Positions 1-9,867 of a stretch of DNA of 64,000 nucleotides are shown one piece after another. The DNA lies in NCBI RefSeq assembly GCF_963422335.1, contig NZ_OY729424.1:310001-374000 (forward strand). The letters run 5' to 3'. Position numbers and translations under genes: made by a program. The notes below the pieces were generated by a model. That model was not told where the DNA came from and made no database searches. It worked only from the letters and a program-made list of their open reading frames with translations. The stretch's first letter is position 1. Each line of letters starts with the position of its first letter. Source of the stretch: an uncultured Roseateles sp. Lineage in GTDB: Bacteria; Pseudomonadota; Gammaproteobacteria; Burkholderiales; Burkholderiaceae_C.

Positions 1-1364
1 GCCATCTGGGCATGAACCGCCGCGAGGCCCTGGCCAAGGCCGAGAGCCTGTTCGCCGAGGTCGGACTGCCCGAGCCGAAGCGCCGGCTCAAGGCCTATCC
101 GCACGAGTTGTCCGGCGGCCAGCAGCAGCGGGTGATGATTGCGATGGCCCTGGCCTGCGAGCCCAAGCTGCTGATCGCCGACGAACCGACCACGGCCCTG
201 GACGTGACCATTCAGCGCCAAATCATGGAGCTCTTGGCCAAGCTGAAGGACAAGCACCGCATGAGCATGCTGTTCATCAGCCACGACCTGGGCGTGGTGG
301 GCGAGATTGCCGACCATGTGGTGGTGATGCGCAGCGGCACCGTGCGCGAGCAGGGCGCGGTGAGGGACATCTTCAACCACCCGCAGGACAGCTACACGCG
401 CGCCCTGCTGGCCTGCCGCCCGACCCTGGACAACACCGCCGCGCGGCTGATGGTGATCGACGACCACATCGCCGTGCAGCAGGGTGGCGCCACGGCCGCC
501 GCGGTGCAGGGCAAGGCCAAGGATGCGAATGCGCCGGTGCTGGTCGAGGCCACGGCCCTGACCAAGAGCTTCTGGCTGAAGAGCGGCGTGTTCGGCCGCA
601 AGGAATTCAAGGCCGTGGGCCGCGAGGGCCGGGGCGTCAGCTTCCAGCTGCGGCGCGGCCATACGCTGGGCGTGGTCGGCGAGTCCGGCTCGGGCAAGAC
701 GACGATGGGCCTGGCCCTGCTGCGCCTGCACGAACCCAATGGTGGTGCGGCCGGGGGTCAGGTGGTGTTCCACGGCGCCGATGGGTCGCATGACCTGATG
801 AAGCTCAGCAAGGCGGCCTGGCTGCCGATGCGCCGGCGCATACAGATCGTGTTCCAGAACCCCTACGCCTCGCTGAACCCGCGCTTCACGGTGGGCCAGA
901 CGCTGATCGAGCCCATGCAGATCCACGGCATTGGCGCCAATGACGCCGAGCGCGAGCAGCGCGCCCGCGCGCTCCTGGTCAAGGTCGGGCTGGACGGCTC
1001 GGCCATGCACAAGTATCCGCACGAGTTCTCCGGCGGCCAGCGCCAGCGCGTGGCCATCGCCCGCTGCCTGACCCTGGACCCGGAAGTGCTGGTGCTGGAC
1101 GAGGCGGTGTCGGCGCTGGACGTGTCGGTGCAGGCCCAGGTGCTGAACCTGCTGAAGGACCTGCAGGACGAGCTGGGTCTGGCCTATATCTTCATCAGCC
1201 ACGACCTGGCCGTGGTGCGATTCATGGCCGACGAGGTGCTGGTGATGAAGGACGGCGAGGTGGTCGAACAGGCCAGCGCCGAAGAGATACTGGCGCACCC
1301 GAAGCAGGACTACACCCGTCGTCTGCTGGGAGCGATCCCGCGCGGCTACCAGGCGGCTGCCTGA
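1..1364 (+). CDS. Peptide/nickel-type ABC transporter, fused double ATP-binding protein (5' truncated)
   Basis: This is the ATPase of a dipeptide/oligopeptide importer, with two nucleotide-binding domains in one chain like YejF or GsiA. The reading frame is open back to the window edge. The first visible part already lies inside domain 1: the signature LSGGQQQRVMIAMAL and Walker B LLIADEPTTALD are present but its Walker A is missing, so the ATG at 12 is internal. Domain 2 is complete: Walker A GESGSGKTT, Q-loop, signature FSGGQRQRVAIARCL, Walker B LVLDEAVSALD and a switch His in ISHDLAVV. The permease and binding-protein genes presumably lie upstream of the window. Family assignment is firm; the exact substrate cannot be told. 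Confidence 0.93.
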   Translation, partial: HLGMNRREALAKAESLFAEVGLPEPKRRLKAYPHELSGGQQQRVMIAMALACEPKLLIADEPTTALDVTIQRQIMELLAKLKDKHRMSMLFISHDLGVVGEIADHVVVMRSGTVREQGAVRDIFNHPQDSYTRALLACRPTLDNTAARLMVIDDHIAVQQGGATAAAVQGKAKDANAPVLVEATALTKSFWLKSGVFGRKEFKAVGREGRGVSFQLRRGHTLGVVGESGSGKTTMGLALLRLHEPNGGAAGGQVVFHGADGSHDLMKLSKAAWLPMRRRIQIVFQNPYASLNPRFTVGQTLIEPMQIHGIGANDAEREQRARALLVKVGLDGSAMHKYPHEFSGGQRQRVAIARCLTLDPEVLVLDEAVSALDVSVQAQVLNLLKDLQDELGLAYIFISHDLAVVRFMADEVLVMKDGEVVEQASAEEILAHPKQDYTRRLLGAIPRGYQAAA

Positions 1365-1410
1365 GGCGACGACGCATCACGACCCTGGGGCGCCCAAGCT
1401 GGGCTGCCAC

Positions 1411-1446
1411 TTGCAATTTCGCACGGCCGTGCTAAATTAGCGTCCA
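1411..1446 (+). promoter_or_regulatory. Promoter and operator of the TetR gene
   Basis: A 24-bp palindrome (1415-1438, one mismatched pair) is centred on the perfect 12-mer GCACGGCCGTGC at 1421-1432. It fills the spacer of a possible promoter: TTGCAA at 1411-1416, 16 bp, TAAATT at 1433-1438. The predicted start of transcription falls on or next to the ATG at 1446, which would make the message leaderless. The same core recurs at 2093, so I infer autoregulation by the TetR protein. Confidence 0.6.
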
Positions 1447-2048
1447 TGGAAGCCAAGACCCAACGCAGCGAGCTCACCCAGCAGGCCATCGTCGATGCCG
1501 CGCTGGCAATGGCCTGTGACGAGGGGCTGGACAGCCTCAGCATCGGCGAACTGGCCAAGCGCCTGAGCCTGTCCAAGAGCGGCGTGTTCTCGCGCATCGG
1601 CTCGCGCGAGACCTTGCAATGCGCGGTGCTCGACGAGTTCAACCGGCGCTTTGTGGCCGATGTGATGGAGCCGGCCCTGCAGCAGCCCCGCGGCCTGCCC
1701 CGGCTGGACATGATGGTGCGGCGCCTGTTCCGCCGCGCCGTCGATGCCGAAACCTATGGCACCTGCCTGTATTGCTCGGGCGCCTTCGAGCTCGACGACA
1801 TCGAGGGCCCGCTGCGCGAGCTGCTGCTGGGCAATCTGCTGCGCTGGCGCCAGGCCTTGTTGCGCACTGTGCAGCAGGCCATCGGCGAAGGCCATCTGAG
1901 CCCCGACACCGATGCCGAACAACTGGCCTACGAGCTGGACGGCCTGTTCGTGGCCCTGATGCGTGAGGCCCGCTTCATGCGCAATCCACAGGCACTGGAG
2001 CGCTCGTTGCGAGCGTACCGCCGGCTGATAGACCGCAGCCCGGCCTGA
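1446..2048 (+). CDS. TetR/AcrR family transcriptional regulator
   Basis: A 200-residue regulator. The N-terminal TetR helix-turn-helix is recognisable at about residues 12-58 (AIVDAALAMACDEG, then LSIGELAKRLSLSKSGVFSR); the remainder is a helical ligand-binding domain. No Shine-Dalgarno sequence precedes the ATG, and the candidate -10 box ends only 7 nt before it. A palindrome overlaps its own promoter and a related one lies between this gene and the small membrane peptide downstream, so those are the likely targets. The ligand is unknown. The ABC transporter gene upstream may be neighbour rather than target, as its promoter is outside the window. Confidence 0.88.
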   Translation: MEAKTQRSELTQQAIVDAALAMACDEGLDSLSIGELAKRLSLSKSGVFSRIGSRETLQCAVLDEFNRRFVADVMEPALQQPRGLPRLDMMVRRLFRRAVDAETYGTCLYCSGAFELDDIEGPLRELLLGNLLRWRQALLRTVQQAIGEGHLSPDTDAEQLAYELDGLFVALMREARFMRNPQALERSLRAYRRLIDRSPA

Positions 2049-2086
2049 GACCCAAGGAGCGTATCGATGCCGCCTTGCTTTGCCCT

Positions 2087-2112
2087 AATTTCGCACGATC
2101 GTGCGCGAAATA
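2087..2112. promoter_or_regulatory. Second copy of the TetR-type operator
   Basis: The perfect 12-bp palindrome GCACGATCGTGC (2093-2104) sits in the same AATTTC...GAAAT surroundings as the operator at 1415-1438; the right flank carries a 2-bp insertion. It lies about 40 bp upstream of the sigma-54-like element at 2141. Shared core GCACGNNCGTGC supports recognition by the same TetR protein. Confidence 0.55.
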
Positions 2113-2140
2113 TGCCAGATTTTGCTGCGCCGCACAAAAG

Positions 2141-2157
2141 TTGGCACGAGTCTTGAA
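2141..2157 (+). promoter_or_regulatory. Candidate sigma-54 promoter (-24/-12)
   Basis: TTGGCACGAGTCTTGAA matches the sigma-54 consensus YTGGCACG-N4-TTGCW at every conserved base except the C of the -12 element (A here). Transcription would start near 2168, leaving a short leader with a good ribosome site before the 41-residue peptide at 2195. No matching enhancer-binding activator gene is adjacent. Confidence 0.45.
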
Positions 2158-2194
2158 TGACTGCTGCATCCACCGACCTTCAAGGAGCCCCTCC

Positions 2195-2320
2195 ATGGCA
2201 CCCCTGTTCTTCATCTTTCTGGGTTTTTCCGCATTGGCTTTGCCGGTGCTGGCACTCAGCCGTCTCACCCGTCTGCTGACCGGTGTGCCCGACAGCAATG
2301 AGGACTTCGTGCTGGACTGA
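2195..2320 (+). CDS. Small single-pass membrane peptide, 41 aa
   Basis: Forty-one residues, not recognised as a named family. The first half is a hydrophobic helix (PLFFIFLGFSALALPVLAL), followed by a short basic turn (SRLTRLLTG) and an acidic tail (DSNEDFVLD). This start is favoured over longer in-frame versions because an AAGGAG ribosome site lies 7 nt upstream. It stands alone between a TetR operator/sigma-54-like site and a hairpin, suggesting a separately regulated transcript. It is probably an inner-membrane peptide; its role is unknown. Confidence 0.6.
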   Translation: MAPLFFIFLGFSALALPVLALSRLTRLLTGVPDSNEDFVLD

Positions 2321-2359
2321 GCTGGGCCCTGGCCAGCCCGACGCACGCCAGCCTGGTGC

Positions 2360-2378
2360 GCGTCGCGGTGGGCGACGC
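2360..2378. terminator. Hairpin after the small peptide gene
   Basis: A perfect 7-bp stem, GCGTCGC/GCGACGC, with a 5-nt loop lies 40 nt after the peptide's stop codon. There is no U-tract, so termination is uncertain. Confidence 0.3.
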
Positions 2379-2571
2379 ACAACAAAGGCGCCCAGGCGCC
2401 CGCAAGCCCTGCCATACCCCGGGAAAGCGCATAGGCGAAACAGCCACCGCAACTGAGACAATCTGCACAAATCGAACCGCGTCACTGGCTCAAGTCACGC
2501 TGCAGGGGCGTCGATAAAACTTGATGCTAAGGGTCTGGGTGGGTGCTTTGGGGTGGACAAAGGGTTCGGGC

Positions 2572-4629
2572 TTGAGCGAGTCACTGTGCTTACGGCGCCA
2601 TTGGAAAACCGTCATCGCCCTGTGCTCGGCCTGCCTGGTGACCTGTTTCGTGGCCTGCAGCCCCGAGACGACCGGCCCGACACCCGACACGCTGGACCCC
2701 GGCCCCGCGGAGCTTGAACAGATCGAGCGCCGCGGCATTGCCAACCCGGCCGCCTCGGCCGAGAAGGCCGGGACCCTGTATGCCAAGGCCGCGCCCGGAA
2801 GTTTCGCCGCCCTGAATATTCTCGGCGTCCGTGGCACCCTGCTGGCCGAGGCCCACGACGACGCCGCGCTGGCCGAAGTGGCGGCCACGCTGGAGGCCTG
2901 GCCCAATCAGCAGCTCGACGCCGCCGCCAAGGCAACCCTGCGCTTCGTGCGCGCCCGCCAGCTGTGGGCCGCCAACAATCTGCGCGAGGCCGAGGTCCAT
3001 CTGGACGGCATCGACAAACAGGTGTTGCTGACCGGCCCGGCGCCGCTGCGCCTGCGCCTGCTGCGTGCGCTGGGCCGGCTCAAGGATGGCTCGGGGCGCA
3101 TCGATGATGCGATCTCGCTGCAGTTGCAGGCCCTGGCCCTGGCCGAGCAGAGTGGCCAGCGCTGGCTGCAGGCGCTGTGCCGCGGCGAGCTGGCCCAGGC
3201 CTATCTGCATGCCCAGCAGTCCGACCGGGCCCTGTCCATGGTGGACGAGGCCACCCGACTGGCGGAACTGGACCGCGACCCCATCACCCTGCTGCGCGTC
3301 TACACCCTGCGCGGCATCGTCTACGCCCAGCTGGAAAAGCCCGAGGAGTCGCTGCGCTCGGCCGAGGCCGCCATCCGCTACGCCCGCGAGGCCAACTCGC
3401 CCCGCGATCTGGCGCTGAGCCTGGCCAATCTGGCCGACAACTACCTGCGCAAGGCCGACTTCGCCAAGGCATTGACATTGTCCGAGGAGGCGCTGCCGCT
3501 GGCCCGCCAGGCCAAGGACCGCACCGGCGAGCTGGTGGCCTTGACCAATATCGGCCTGGCCAAGATCTCGCTGGGCCAGATTGCCGAGGGCAAGCGCTTT
3601 GTGCAGCAGGCCATGGTGATGGACAAGCAGGGCGGCGGCGTCAGCTCGGTCGGCGACACCCTGAACGAGCTGGGTCTCTATCTGGAGCGGGCCGGTGACG
3701 CCGCCGGCGCGATCGAGGCTTATCACGGCTACCGCCAGATCTCCGACGAGGACCTGAAGCAGGAGGACCGCAAGGCCATTCTGGAGGCCCAGGAGCGCTT
3801 TGACAGCGAGCGCCGCGCCAAGGAGATCGAGCTGCTCAACCGCGACAACGGCATTGCCGCCGAGCAGTTGCGCCGCGGCAGTCTGCAGATGCGCTTGTGG
3901 GCGATTCTGGCCGGCTGTTTTGTTGTTTCCGGCATTCTGCTGGCCCTGCTCTACCAGCGCGTGCGCAAGACCAATGCGGCACTGGCCACCAGCAATGAAC
4001 AGCTGAAGATACAAAGCGAAATCGACCCGCTGACGGGCCTGGCCAACCGCCGGCATTTCCAGCTCGCCATCAAACGCCTGGCCGATGACGGCAAACTTCG
4101 CGGCACGGTGTTCCTGATCGACATCGACCACTTCAAGCGCATCAACGACCGCTTCGGCCACGCCGCCGGCGACGCGGTGCTGATCGAGGTCTCGCACCGC
4201 TTGCGCGAAGCCCTGCGCGCCGATGACCTGGTGGTGCGCTGGGGCGGGGAGGAGTTCCTGATCGTGGTCGAGTCGCGCAGCGCCGAAACGGTGCAGGCCC
4301 TGGCCCAGCGCCTGCTGGACATGCTGGGCACGCCGCCGGTCAGCTATGCGGGCCAGCCCATCACCGTCACTGCCTCGATCGGCTTCGCCAGCTTCCCGCT
4401 CGCGCCGGGCGAGCTGGCCGTCAACTGGGAGCGTGCCATCAATCTGGTGGACACCGTCATGTACATGGCCAAGGCCCACGGCCGCAACCGCGCCTACGGC
4501 ATCGAGCGGCTCGATGTGCAGGACGAAACCTCGCTGGACGAACTCGCCCAGGGCATGGATGCGGCCTGGCGCGAAGGCCGTGTCGGCCTGAGTGCGCTGC
4601 AGGGTCCGCAGATCGAGGCGGTGGCATGA
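2572..4629 (+). CDS. TPR-repeat diguanylate cyclase with exported N-terminal domain
   Basis: Makes cyclic di-GMP from two GTP. From the TTG at 2572 (AAAGGG 8 nt upstream) the protein has 685 residues; longer in-frame starts exist at 2521/2524. The N-terminus is a signal sequence with possible lipobox cysteines (CLVTCFVACS). About 400 residues of tetratricopeptide-like helical repeats follow, then one membrane helix (about 441-463) and a C-terminal GGDEF domain with GGEEF at 558-562. The inhibitory I-site RxxD (R549, D552) lies five residues before it, so product feedback is likely. I infer that the periplasmic repeat domain senses a signal. It overlaps the next, paralogous gene by 4 bp. Confidence 0.88.
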   Translation: MSESLCLRRHWKTVIALCSACLVTCFVACSPETTGPTPDTLDPGPAELEQIERRGIANPAASAEKAGTLYAKAAPGSFAALNILGVRGTLLAEAHDDAALAEVAATLEAWPNQQLDAAAKATLRFVRARQLWAANNLREAEVHLDGIDKQVLLTGPAPLRLRLLRALGRLKDGSGRIDDAISLQLQALALAEQSGQRWLQALCRGELAQAYLHAQQSDRALSMVDEATRLAELDRDPITLLRVYTLRGIVYAQLEKPEESLRSAEAAIRYAREANSPRDLALSLANLADNYLRKADFAKALTLSEEALPLARQAKDRTGELVALTNIGLAKISLGQIAEGKRFVQQAMVMDKQGGGVSSVGDTLNELGLYLERAGDAAGAIEAYHGYRQISDEDLKQEDRKAILEAQERFDSERRAKEIELLNRDNGIAAEQLRRGSLQMRLWAILAGCFVVSGILLALLYQRVRKTNAALATSNEQLKIQSEIDPLTGLANRRHFQLAIKRLADDGKLRGTVFLIDIDHFKRINDRFGHAAGDAVLIEVSHRLREALRADDLVVRWGGEEFLIVVESRSAETVQALAQRLLDMLGTPPVSYAGQPITVTASIGFASFPLAPGELAVNWERAINLVDTVMYMAKAHGRNRAYGIERLDVQDETSLDELAQGMDAAWREGRVGLSALQGPQIEAVA

Positions 4630-6677
4630 TGATGATGATGCTGCTGCGCCACGCCCTGTTTGCGCTGCTGTTGCTGTTGCCACAGCAGGCCGTGCGCGCC
4701 GGCACCGAGCTGGAGAGCCGGCTCGACCAGCTGGCGCTGGTCGGCCACGATCAACCCGAGGCCGCGCTGCGCCAGTTGCAGGCCCTGCAAGCCGAGTTCG
4801 GCCACGCCCCGCAAAACCAGCGCCTGGTCTGGTACACCCAGGCGCAGATCGAAGCCTCGCGCGGCAGCGGCGCCGGCAAGGCCCGCGCCTTGGCCGATCA
4901 GCTGCGCGCCCAGGCCACCGAGGCCAAGCTGCCGGCCCTGGCCGCCTGGGCCGATCTGATCGGCGCCGTGGTGGCCGATACCGCTGGCCAGTTCGATACC
5001 GCCGGCGCCCTGGCGGAGCGCGCGCTGAGCGTGCTCGAGCCCGACTGCGCCGGCAGCGGCGCCTTGCCCGAGGCCTGCGACTACCGATCGGTCTGGCGCG
5101 CACTGCGCATGTCGGAGCGCTTCCGTGCCAGCACCGGCGCGCGCGCCCAGGCCGATACGCTGCTGCTGCGCTCGCTGGCACTGGCCGAACGTGCCGGAGA
5201 CAACTTCCGCCTGGTGCAGTCGCTGGGTGCGCAGGCGGTATCGCTGATGCATCAGCGCGAAGATGCCGCCGCCGAGCATCTGATGGCCCGTGCCCAGATG
5301 CTGGCCGGCGACGATCCGCAGTCCCTGGCCCGCTTAAAGATGGCGCAGGCGCTGATGAGCGACTACAAGGGCCAGGTCGAGGCCAGCCTGCGTGCCCGGG
5401 TCGAGGCCGTGCACCTGGCCGACAAGGCCGGCGCCGTGCGCCTGGCGGCGCTGCAGCGCATCAACGCCAGCGACAACTACCTCAAGCTGGAGCGCCCGGC
5501 CGAAGCCCTGCGCGAAGCGCGCCTGGCCCTGCCGGTGGTGCAGGCGTTCCAGGATCAGCGCGCCGAGCGCATCCTGCGCCTGAACATGGCCATGTCCTAC
5601 ACCGCCCTGGGGCAGATCAATGCGGCCCTGACCGAGATCAGCAAGGGCCGCTCGCTGGGCGATCCCGGCAAGGGCGTCGATCAACAGGCACGGGAGCTGC
5701 GCGAGCTCGGCGAGGCGATGGCGCGTGCCGGCCAGCCCAAGCATGCGCTGGCGCTGTATCACGAGGAGCGGGCGCTCAGCGCGCAGGCGCACAACGCACT
5801 GCGCGAAAGCGCCATGCAGGAGTTGAGCATCAAGTACGACAGCCAGCGCAAGGCCGCCGACCTCGACCTGCTGCAGCGCGACCATCTGCTGCAGGCCGAG
5901 GCCCTGGCCAACCACAGCCTGGCCCGCCAGGCCTGGATGGCGGTGGCACTGCTGATGGCCCTGTCCCTGGTGCTGGCCGTGGTGATGGTCAAGCGCGTGC
6001 GCGAGGCCAACCGCCGCCTGGCGGCCAGCCACGCACTGCTGCGCGCGCAAAGCGAGCGCGACCCGCTGACCGACCTGGCCAATCGCCGCCACTTCATGGC
6101 GGTGATGGAGCAACAGGCGGCCGAGCATTTCGAGGGCGCCCTGCTGATGGTGGACATCGACCACTTCAAGCACGTCAACGACCGCCACGGCCATGCCGCC
6201 GGCGATGTGGTGATCTGCGAGGTGGCCCGGCGCCTGAACGAGGCCGTGCGCACCGAGGACCTGGTGGTGCGCTGGGGCGGCGAGGAGTTCCTGATCTTCG
6301 CCCCGGCAGTGCCTGCCGACCAGCTGGAACTGCTGGCCGAGCGCGTGCTGTTCAAGATCTGCGACACGCCGGTGACCCTGGACACCGGCCCGCTGGACAT
6401 CAGCGCCTCGATCGGCTTCGCCCGCTTCCCGCTGCCCCCACACCAGGTGCCGCTGCGCTGGGAGCAGGCCGTCAACCTCGTGGACATGGCGCTCTACACC
6501 GCCAAGAGCCAGGGCCGCAACCGCGCCATCGGCATCAGCAGTGTCCACGTGCACGAGGCCGGCAAGCTGCAGGCCATCGAGTCCGACTTCGAGCTGGCGC
6601 GCCAGAACGGCCTGGTCGAGCTGCAGCAGATCGTCGGGCCGGTGCGCAGCACGCTCAGCACTGCCTGGGCGGTCTAG
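4626..6677 (+). CDS. TPR-repeat diguanylate cyclase, paralogue of the upstream gene
   Basis: A second cyclase of the same design: signal peptide ending near QQAVRAG, periplasmic TPR-like helices, a membrane helix (AWMAVALLMALSLVLAVVMV) and a GGDEF domain with GGEEF at 551-555 and an I-site R542-x-x-D545. Both catalytic and inhibitory motifs are intact. The start is ambiguous because five ATG codons stand in a row (4626-4640), the first overlapping the previous stop as ATGA, which points to translational coupling. The two proteins probably arose by tandem duplication and may respond to different ligands. The gene ends in a CTAG shared with the convergent gene. Confidence 0.88.
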   Translation: MMMMMLLRHALFALLLLLPQQAVRAGTELESRLDQLALVGHDQPEAALRQLQALQAEFGHAPQNQRLVWYTQAQIEASRGSGAGKARALADQLRAQATEAKLPALAAWADLIGAVVADTAGQFDTAGALAERALSVLEPDCAGSGALPEACDYRSVWRALRMSERFRASTGARAQADTLLLRSLALAERAGDNFRLVQSLGAQAVSLMHQREDAAAEHLMARAQMLAGDDPQSLARLKMAQALMSDYKGQVEASLRARVEAVHLADKAGAVRLAALQRINASDNYLKLERPAEALREARLALPVVQAFQDQRAERILRLNMAMSYTALGQINAALTEISKGRSLGDPGKGVDQQARELRELGEAMARAGQPKHALALYHEERALSAQAHNALRESAMQELSIKYDSQRKAADLDLLQRDHLLQAEALANHSLARQAWMAVALLMALSLVLAVVMVKRVREANRRLAASHALLRAQSERDPLTDLANRRHFMAVMEQQAAEHFEGALLMVDIDHFKHVNDRHGHAAGDVVICEVARRLNEAVRTEDLVVRWGGEEFLIFAPAVPADQLELLAERVLFKICDTPVTLDTGPLDISASIGFARFPLPPHQVPLRWEQAVNLVDMALYTAKSQGRNRAIGISSVHVHEAGKLQAIESDFELARQNGLVELQQIVGPVRSTLSTAWAV

Positions 6678-8241
6678 CTTCGCCGCTCTGCCACCGCCAT
6701 ACCGCGGCAGAACGCCTCTTCGAACACCGAATAGCCAGCCAGGTCGGCATGGGCAAAGCGCAGCCGGCCCCGCAGTGCCGACAGCGACAGCAACGCTGCA
6801 TCGGTGTGCAGGCCGGGCACGGGGATGCTCATCGCATGGCCATAACGCATCAAGTCTATGCGCTCGGTCTTGGCCGGCAGATCCGGATGCAGGGCGCGCA
6901 GATCGGACATCACCCGCCCGGCCCAGTCCGACCAGGGCTGGCTCAGCAAGTCACCCCGCTGAGCAGCGGGCAGCGCGTGATAGGCGGTCAGCACCGTCGG
7001 CCCGGCGTAGGGCAGCAGGCCCTGGTGCGAGGCATCGACATAGCCCAGTGCGGTGGCGCCGCCGCCGTAGGCCACATTGTCCCAGGCCGGCGCAGCACCG
7101 ACACGCTGCAGCAGCGGTTCGCGCAAGCGCAGATTCGCCACCAGCCATGGCGCGTAACGCATGCGTGGAGCGGCAGTCTGCAAGGCCGGCAGCGATGAGC
7201 GCAGCAGGCGCCCGGCAATGAACAGCGGCAGCGCGAACACGACGGTCTGCGCCGTCCATTGCTCGATGCGCTGCGCGGCCTCGTTCCAGGCCAGCACCTC
7301 GACCTGGTGGCGCTGCTCGTCGACCTGCAACACCGTCATGCCGGTGTGCAGGCGCTCGCGCTGCGGCGCGGCGAGGCGCTCGGCCAGCCAGGCATTGCCC
7401 TCAGGCCAGGTCAGCACCGGCTCGGGCTCGGCCTCCTCGCCCGGGGCATGGAAGCCATGGCGGCTGGCGAAGTAGTGCAGTCCGGCCCAGGCCGACACCG
7501 TGTCGGTGCCGGCGCCATAGTCGTCGCGGCAGCAATAGTCGAGATACCAGCGCAGCCTGGCGTCGCCCAGGCCCTCGCCCTGCAGCCACTGCGCAAAAGG
7601 CATTGCGTCCAGGCGTGCCAGCCCCGGGGAGCTGTGCGCGCGCAGGCTGGGCATGGCAAAGCTCAGCTGCGTGCGCACCTGCTCGACCCGGTCGGCAAAA
7701 CGGCGGTACTGGGCCAGGGTGGTGGCGTCACCATCGGCCGGCGGCAGCAGGCCCTCGATCCAGGCACCCTGGTAGAACAGCCGCTCCTGCGGGCTGTGGC
7801 AGAGATGGCGCTCGTCGTAGACCCGCCGGCCGAATTCCAGCTTGGACAGGCCGAACTCCTCCAGCAACTCGACCACCTCGGGCGCCTGCTCGCCGGGCAG
7901 CGGCAGGTAGTGCGCACCCAGCGGGCAGCGCAGGCCGCCCATCTGGTGGCCGCGGGCGTTGCCACCGGCCCGGTCCTCCAGCTCCAGCAGATGCAGATCG
8001 CTGACGCCGGCCCGTGTGAGACCGCGCGCGGCGGCAAGACCTGACACTCCAGCGCCCAGTATCAGCACCTGGGTGCGATGCCGGGCCTGCGGTGCCGGCA
8101 GCGCGCCGGACTTCAGCTCACGCAGCCGGTGGCCACGCGCATGCGAGGCGCCGACCCACTCGCCCTGCAGCACTGCGGCGTCCGGGCGGCAACCCAGCAG
8201 ACCGGCTGCGGTGCCCAGCAGCAGGCTCCGTCGAACCGGAT

Positions 8242-8245
<4 letters not shown>
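6674..8245 (-). CDS. FAD/NAD(P)-binding amine-oxidase-like oxidoreductase, Tat-exported
   Basis: A 523-residue flavoprotein. It begins with a twin-arginine-like signal, VRRSLLLGTAAGLLGC, whose Cys could be lipidated, followed by the dinucleotide-binding motif GAGVSGLAAARGL and ELEDRAGGN typical of the flavin amine oxidase/phytoene desaturase superfamily. I chose the TTG start at 8245 because it overlaps the upstream stop (TTGA) and has GGAAGG just before it. It is translationally coupled to the spermidine-synthase-like gene, so oxidation of a polyamine or polyamine-modified product is a reasonable inference but unproven. Its stop overlaps that of the convergent cyclase gene. Confidence 0.82.
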
Positions 8246-9798
<1,553 letters not shown>

Positions 9799-9867
9799 CC
9801 GGGAAGCGTAACCCAGTATCGACAGCCGGCCGGCGCCCTCAGAGACGGCGCGGCCCGGACGCGGACC

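Noticed and set aside
2590..5181. An 863-codon minus-strand open frame over the cyclase genes
   Set aside because: Antisense to two GGDEF genes with intact motifs; no recognisable protein.
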